Source of the DNA: an uncultured Tannerella sp.
GTDB taxonomy: Bacteria > Bacteroidota > Bacteroidia > Bacteroidales > Tannerellaceae
Assembly: GCA_938036405.1 (NCBI GenBank)
Contig: CALHPT010000261.1
Location: 1-24,279, forward strand
Reading direction: 5' to 3'
DNA: 24,279 nt
In this document: positions 22,629-24,279 of the stretch, in pieces
Numbering within the stretch: the stretch's first letter is position 1
Layout: every line of letters starts with the position of its first letter
Translations under genes and position numbers: made by a program
The notes under the pieces: model-generated
Seen by the model: only the letters and a program-made list of their open reading frames with translations
The model's database searches: none
What the model was told of the DNA's origin: nothing

Positions 22629-24190
22629 TGTGCTAAGAGGTTCGTGTTATCTGTTGTTTTCAGGAATTCCACCATGGCCTCGATCTCGCGATACTTCGGC
22701 TGGTCGTCCGTGAAGGCGGGAACAATGCCACGGATGGCTTCGTAGACAGCCCGCGTGCGAGGTGCCATCAGCGGCTGGAGCTTGAGGTAGTCCACCGCCT
22801 GAGCCAAGGCCATGAAGAGGATGGCCGTTACCTGATAGGCATTCTCCACCACCCGCCGCGCCAAGAGCGCTGCGTTGGTACCCATGCTGACGATGTCCTG
22901 GTTGTCGTTGTTGTTCGGGATGCTGTGCACATACATCGGGTTTGACAGGGTCTGACACTCTGCCGTCGTTGACGTGGCAGTGAATTGTGCCGCCTGCATG
23001 CCGTAATTCAGCCCCGGTATGCCGAGGTTGACAAAGGGCGGCAGGATGCCGTCGTTGATGCGGTCGTGACAGAGGTAGTTCAGTTGCCGTTCGGCCAGCA
23101 TGGCCAGCTTCGTGACGGCGATCTTCAGCTTATCCATCTCGAGCGAGACGTAGTCGCCGTGGAAGTTACCGCCGTGATACACATTACGCGTCTCCGCGTC
23201 CACGATCGGGTTGTCGCACGCCGAGTTCAGCTCGTCGATCAGCACCTCGGTCGCCCGCTCGATCGTGTTCCACACCGGCCCCAGCACCTGTGGCACGCAC
23301 CGCAGCGAATAGTAGGCCTGTACCTTCCGCTCGAACACCTCCTCCGTGTGCCGGTGAAACATCTCCGCTTCGCGTTGTCTCAGCGACCGGCTGCCCTCGG
23401 CCCAGCGGCGCATTTCGGTAGCTACGCGGCGCTGTCCGGAGTGTCGTTTGGCCTCGTTGAGCACGGGCGACATGAGGTCGTCGTACGATGCCGCCACCTC
23501 GTTCATCATCACCGACGCCGCCACGGCCCAGCCCGCGAGGCGTCGCGCCTCGATGAGATTCACGAGCCCGATGCCTGTCATGACCGACGTCCCGTTCGTG
23601 GCCGCCAGTCCCTCGCGCAGCCTGAGCTGCAGCGGACGGAGGCCTTCTTCCTCCATCACGTCACGCGTCGGGCGGAGCAGTCCACGGTGGAAAACCTCCC
23701 CCTCGCCGATCAGCGCCAGCGCCATGTGTGCCAACTGCACGAGGTCGCCGCTCGCACCCACGCTGCCGTGCTCGGGGATCATCGGGCAGATGTCGCGCTC
23801 GAAAAACTCGTGGAGCAACAGGGGTAGGTCGCGGTGTACGCCCGAATGGCCCTGCAAAAAGGTCACGAGTCGGGCCAGCAGGGCCGCGCGCACGCAGCGC
23901 AGTTCTAACGGACGCCCGGCGCCCGTGGAGTGACTACGAATGATGTTGTATTGAAGCTGTTCGAGCGCCGCATCGTCCACGCGATACTGCGCCATCGGGC
24001 CGAAGCCTGTATTGATGCCGTAAATGACTTTGTCTTTGGAAAATTCTCGGAGGAAATCGTACGAGCGATCCACCTTTTGAAGCGATTCCGCCGTGATGTT
24101 GAGCCGTCCGCGGCCAAACACGAGCGCTTCTACATCGCCGATCGACAGACCCTTTTCTTCGTGATACGTAACGATTGTTTTTCTGTCCAT
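22625..24190 (-). CDS. Aromatic amino acid ammonia-lyase, tyrosine-type
   Basis: The 521-residue lyase has the MIO-forming Ala146-Ser147-Gly148 (HGSVGASGDLVQLAH), catalytic Tyr57 (VIYGINTGFGPMAQYR), NGTSVMTGIG, and NPMYVHSIPNNNDNQDIVSMG near the C-terminus. Automatic labels would call it HutH, but it resembles the Flavobacterium johnsoniae tyrosine ammonia-lyase as I remember it, sharing QLQYN(L/I)IRSHS, KVIYG(V/I)NTGFGPMAQYR and YVHSIPNNNDNQ. It should convert L-tyrosine to trans-4-coumarate and ammonia. Substrate-pocket Ser86-His87 is also seen in histidine lyases, so the substrate is not certain. No hutU, hutI or ftcD is nearby. The start lies 11 nt after a terminator for the upstream tRNA, leaving little room for a separate promoter. 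Confidence 0.9.
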   Translation of the reverse strand: MDRKTIVTYHEEKGLSIGDVEALVFGRGRLNITAESLQKVDRSYDFLREFSKDKVIYGINTGFGPMAQYRVDDAALEQLQYNIIRSHSTGAGRPLELRCVRAALLARLVTFLQGHSGVHRDLPLLLHEFFERDICPMIPEHGSVGASGDLVQLAHMALALIGEGEVFHRGLLRPTRDVMEEEGLRPLQLRLREGLAATNGTSVMTGIGLVNLIEARRLAGWAVAASVMMNEVAASYDDLMSPVLNEAKRHSGQRRVATEMRRWAEGSRSLRQREAEMFHRHTEEVFERKVQAYYSLRCVPQVLGPVWNTIERATEVLIDELNSACDNPIVDAETRNVYHGGNFHGDYVSLEMDKLKIAVTKLAMLAERQLNYLCHDRINDGILPPFVNLGIPGLNYGMQAAQFTATSTTAECQTLSNPMYVHSIPNNNDNQDIVSMGTNAALLARRVVENAYQVTAILFMALAQAVDYLKLQPLMAPRTRAVYEAIRGIVPAFTDDQPKYREIEAMVEFLKTTDNTNLLAQ

Positions 24191-24201
24191 TGCCTATCAA
24201 T

Positions 24202-24226
24202 AAAAAAGGCATTTTGTTCAAATGCC
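24202..24226 (-). terminator. Rho-independent terminator after the CAT tRNA
   Basis: On the minus strand GGCATTT and AAATGCC (plus-strand 24208-24214 and 24220-24226) form a perfect 7-bp stem with a 5-nt loop, followed by six T (plus-strand A-run 24202-24207). It lies 13 nt after the tRNA end and 11 nt before the ammonia-lyase start, so it could end tRNA transcription or act as an attenuator for the operon. Confidence 0.85.
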
Positions 24227-24239
24227 ATTTTGTCTCATG

Positions 24240-24279
24240 TGGTCCCACTTGGGCTTGAACCAAGGACTCCCTGATTATG
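24240..24279 (-). tRNA. tRNA with CAT anticodon (probably elongator Met), 3' part only
   Basis: Read on the minus strand, the window opens at the anticodon CAT, then AA, stem strand TCAGG, variable GAGTC, a T-arm CTTGG with loop TTCAAGC and CCAAG, the acceptor strand TGGGACC and discriminator A. The 5' half lies outside the window. The anticodon stem lacks the three C of an initiator tRNA, so it is elongator Met or a lysidine-modified Ile2 tRNA; the missing D-arm and acceptor 5' strand would decide. CCA is not encoded. Confidence 0.9.

Noticed and set aside
22625..24190. HutH of a histidine utilisation operon
   Set aside because: Neighbours are a ligase and an acyltransferase rather than hutU, hutI or ftcD, and the sequence resembles Flavobacterium tyrosine ammonia-lyase more closely by remembered motifs. 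Histidine activity is not excluded by sequence alone.

Overview
The window reads as a chromosomal segment of a GC-rich member of the Bacteroidales, most plausibly Tannerella or a close relative. The evidence is the Bacteroidetes-type promoter box TAnnTTTG before several genes, weak or absent Shine-Dalgarno sequences, lipoprotein signals without any recognisable phage or plasmid genes, and family choices typical of anaerobic Bacteroidales: an iron-sulfur serine dehydratase, an NfnAB transhydrogenase, a GH29 fucosidase and a Flavobacterium-type tyrosine ammonia-lyase. The genus is an inference from gene content and was not tested by search.

Layout, left to right. 1-201 is non-coding with the tail of a degenerate 42-bp repeat. 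202-999 (+) is a DUF2807 lipoprotein with a ladder of SGGSD repeats. 1105-4579 (+) carries L-serine dehydratase, a CorC/HlyC-type membrane protein and an RluA-type pseudouridine synthase. 4656-7340 (+) carries a GroES-like protein followed by nfnA and nfnB, a flavin/iron-sulfur electron-bifurcating transhydrogenase. 7455-7922 (+) is an NlpE-like lipoprotein ending in a clear terminator. 8331-14211 (+) is a tight four-gene efflux operon: TolC-like channel, membrane-fusion lipoprotein, RND pump and a PII-like small protein. 14752-16722 (+) has a small exported FG-GAP-like protein and a GH29 alpha-L-fucosidase. 16895-18757 (+) has a MATE transporter and a DUF1232/YkvA protein. The remainder is on the minus strand: a YycJ-type metallo-hydrolase (18823-19638) and a four-gene operon (24190 down to 19799) of tyrosine ammonia-lyase, an unknown 128-residue protein, a PaaK-like acyl-activating enzyme and an LPLAT-type acyltransferase. 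All three junctions in that operon overlap by 4 nt. The 3' part of a CAT-anticodon tRNA is cut by the right edge.

The most unusual features are two tandem hairpin arrays, one on each side of the efflux operon. One (8001-8220) has five hairpins at a 40-nt period; the other (14310-14651) has nine at a 40-41-nt period. Their primary sequences are unrelated, but both use the same plan: a T-run, a short gap, a 7-bp GC-rich stem closed by a 3-nt loop, a short gap, then an A-run. Within the second array, paired stem positions change together (G-C to A-T with a G-T intermediate). That indicates selection or gene conversion acting on folding rather than on sequence. A third, smaller set of different hairpins with constant linkers lies at 19651-19726. 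The second candidate for an undescribed system is the compact tyrosine ammonia-lyase operon. It lacks the ketosynthases and carrier proteins of flexirubin or aryl-polyene clusters and might make a hydroxycinnamoyl ester or lipid.
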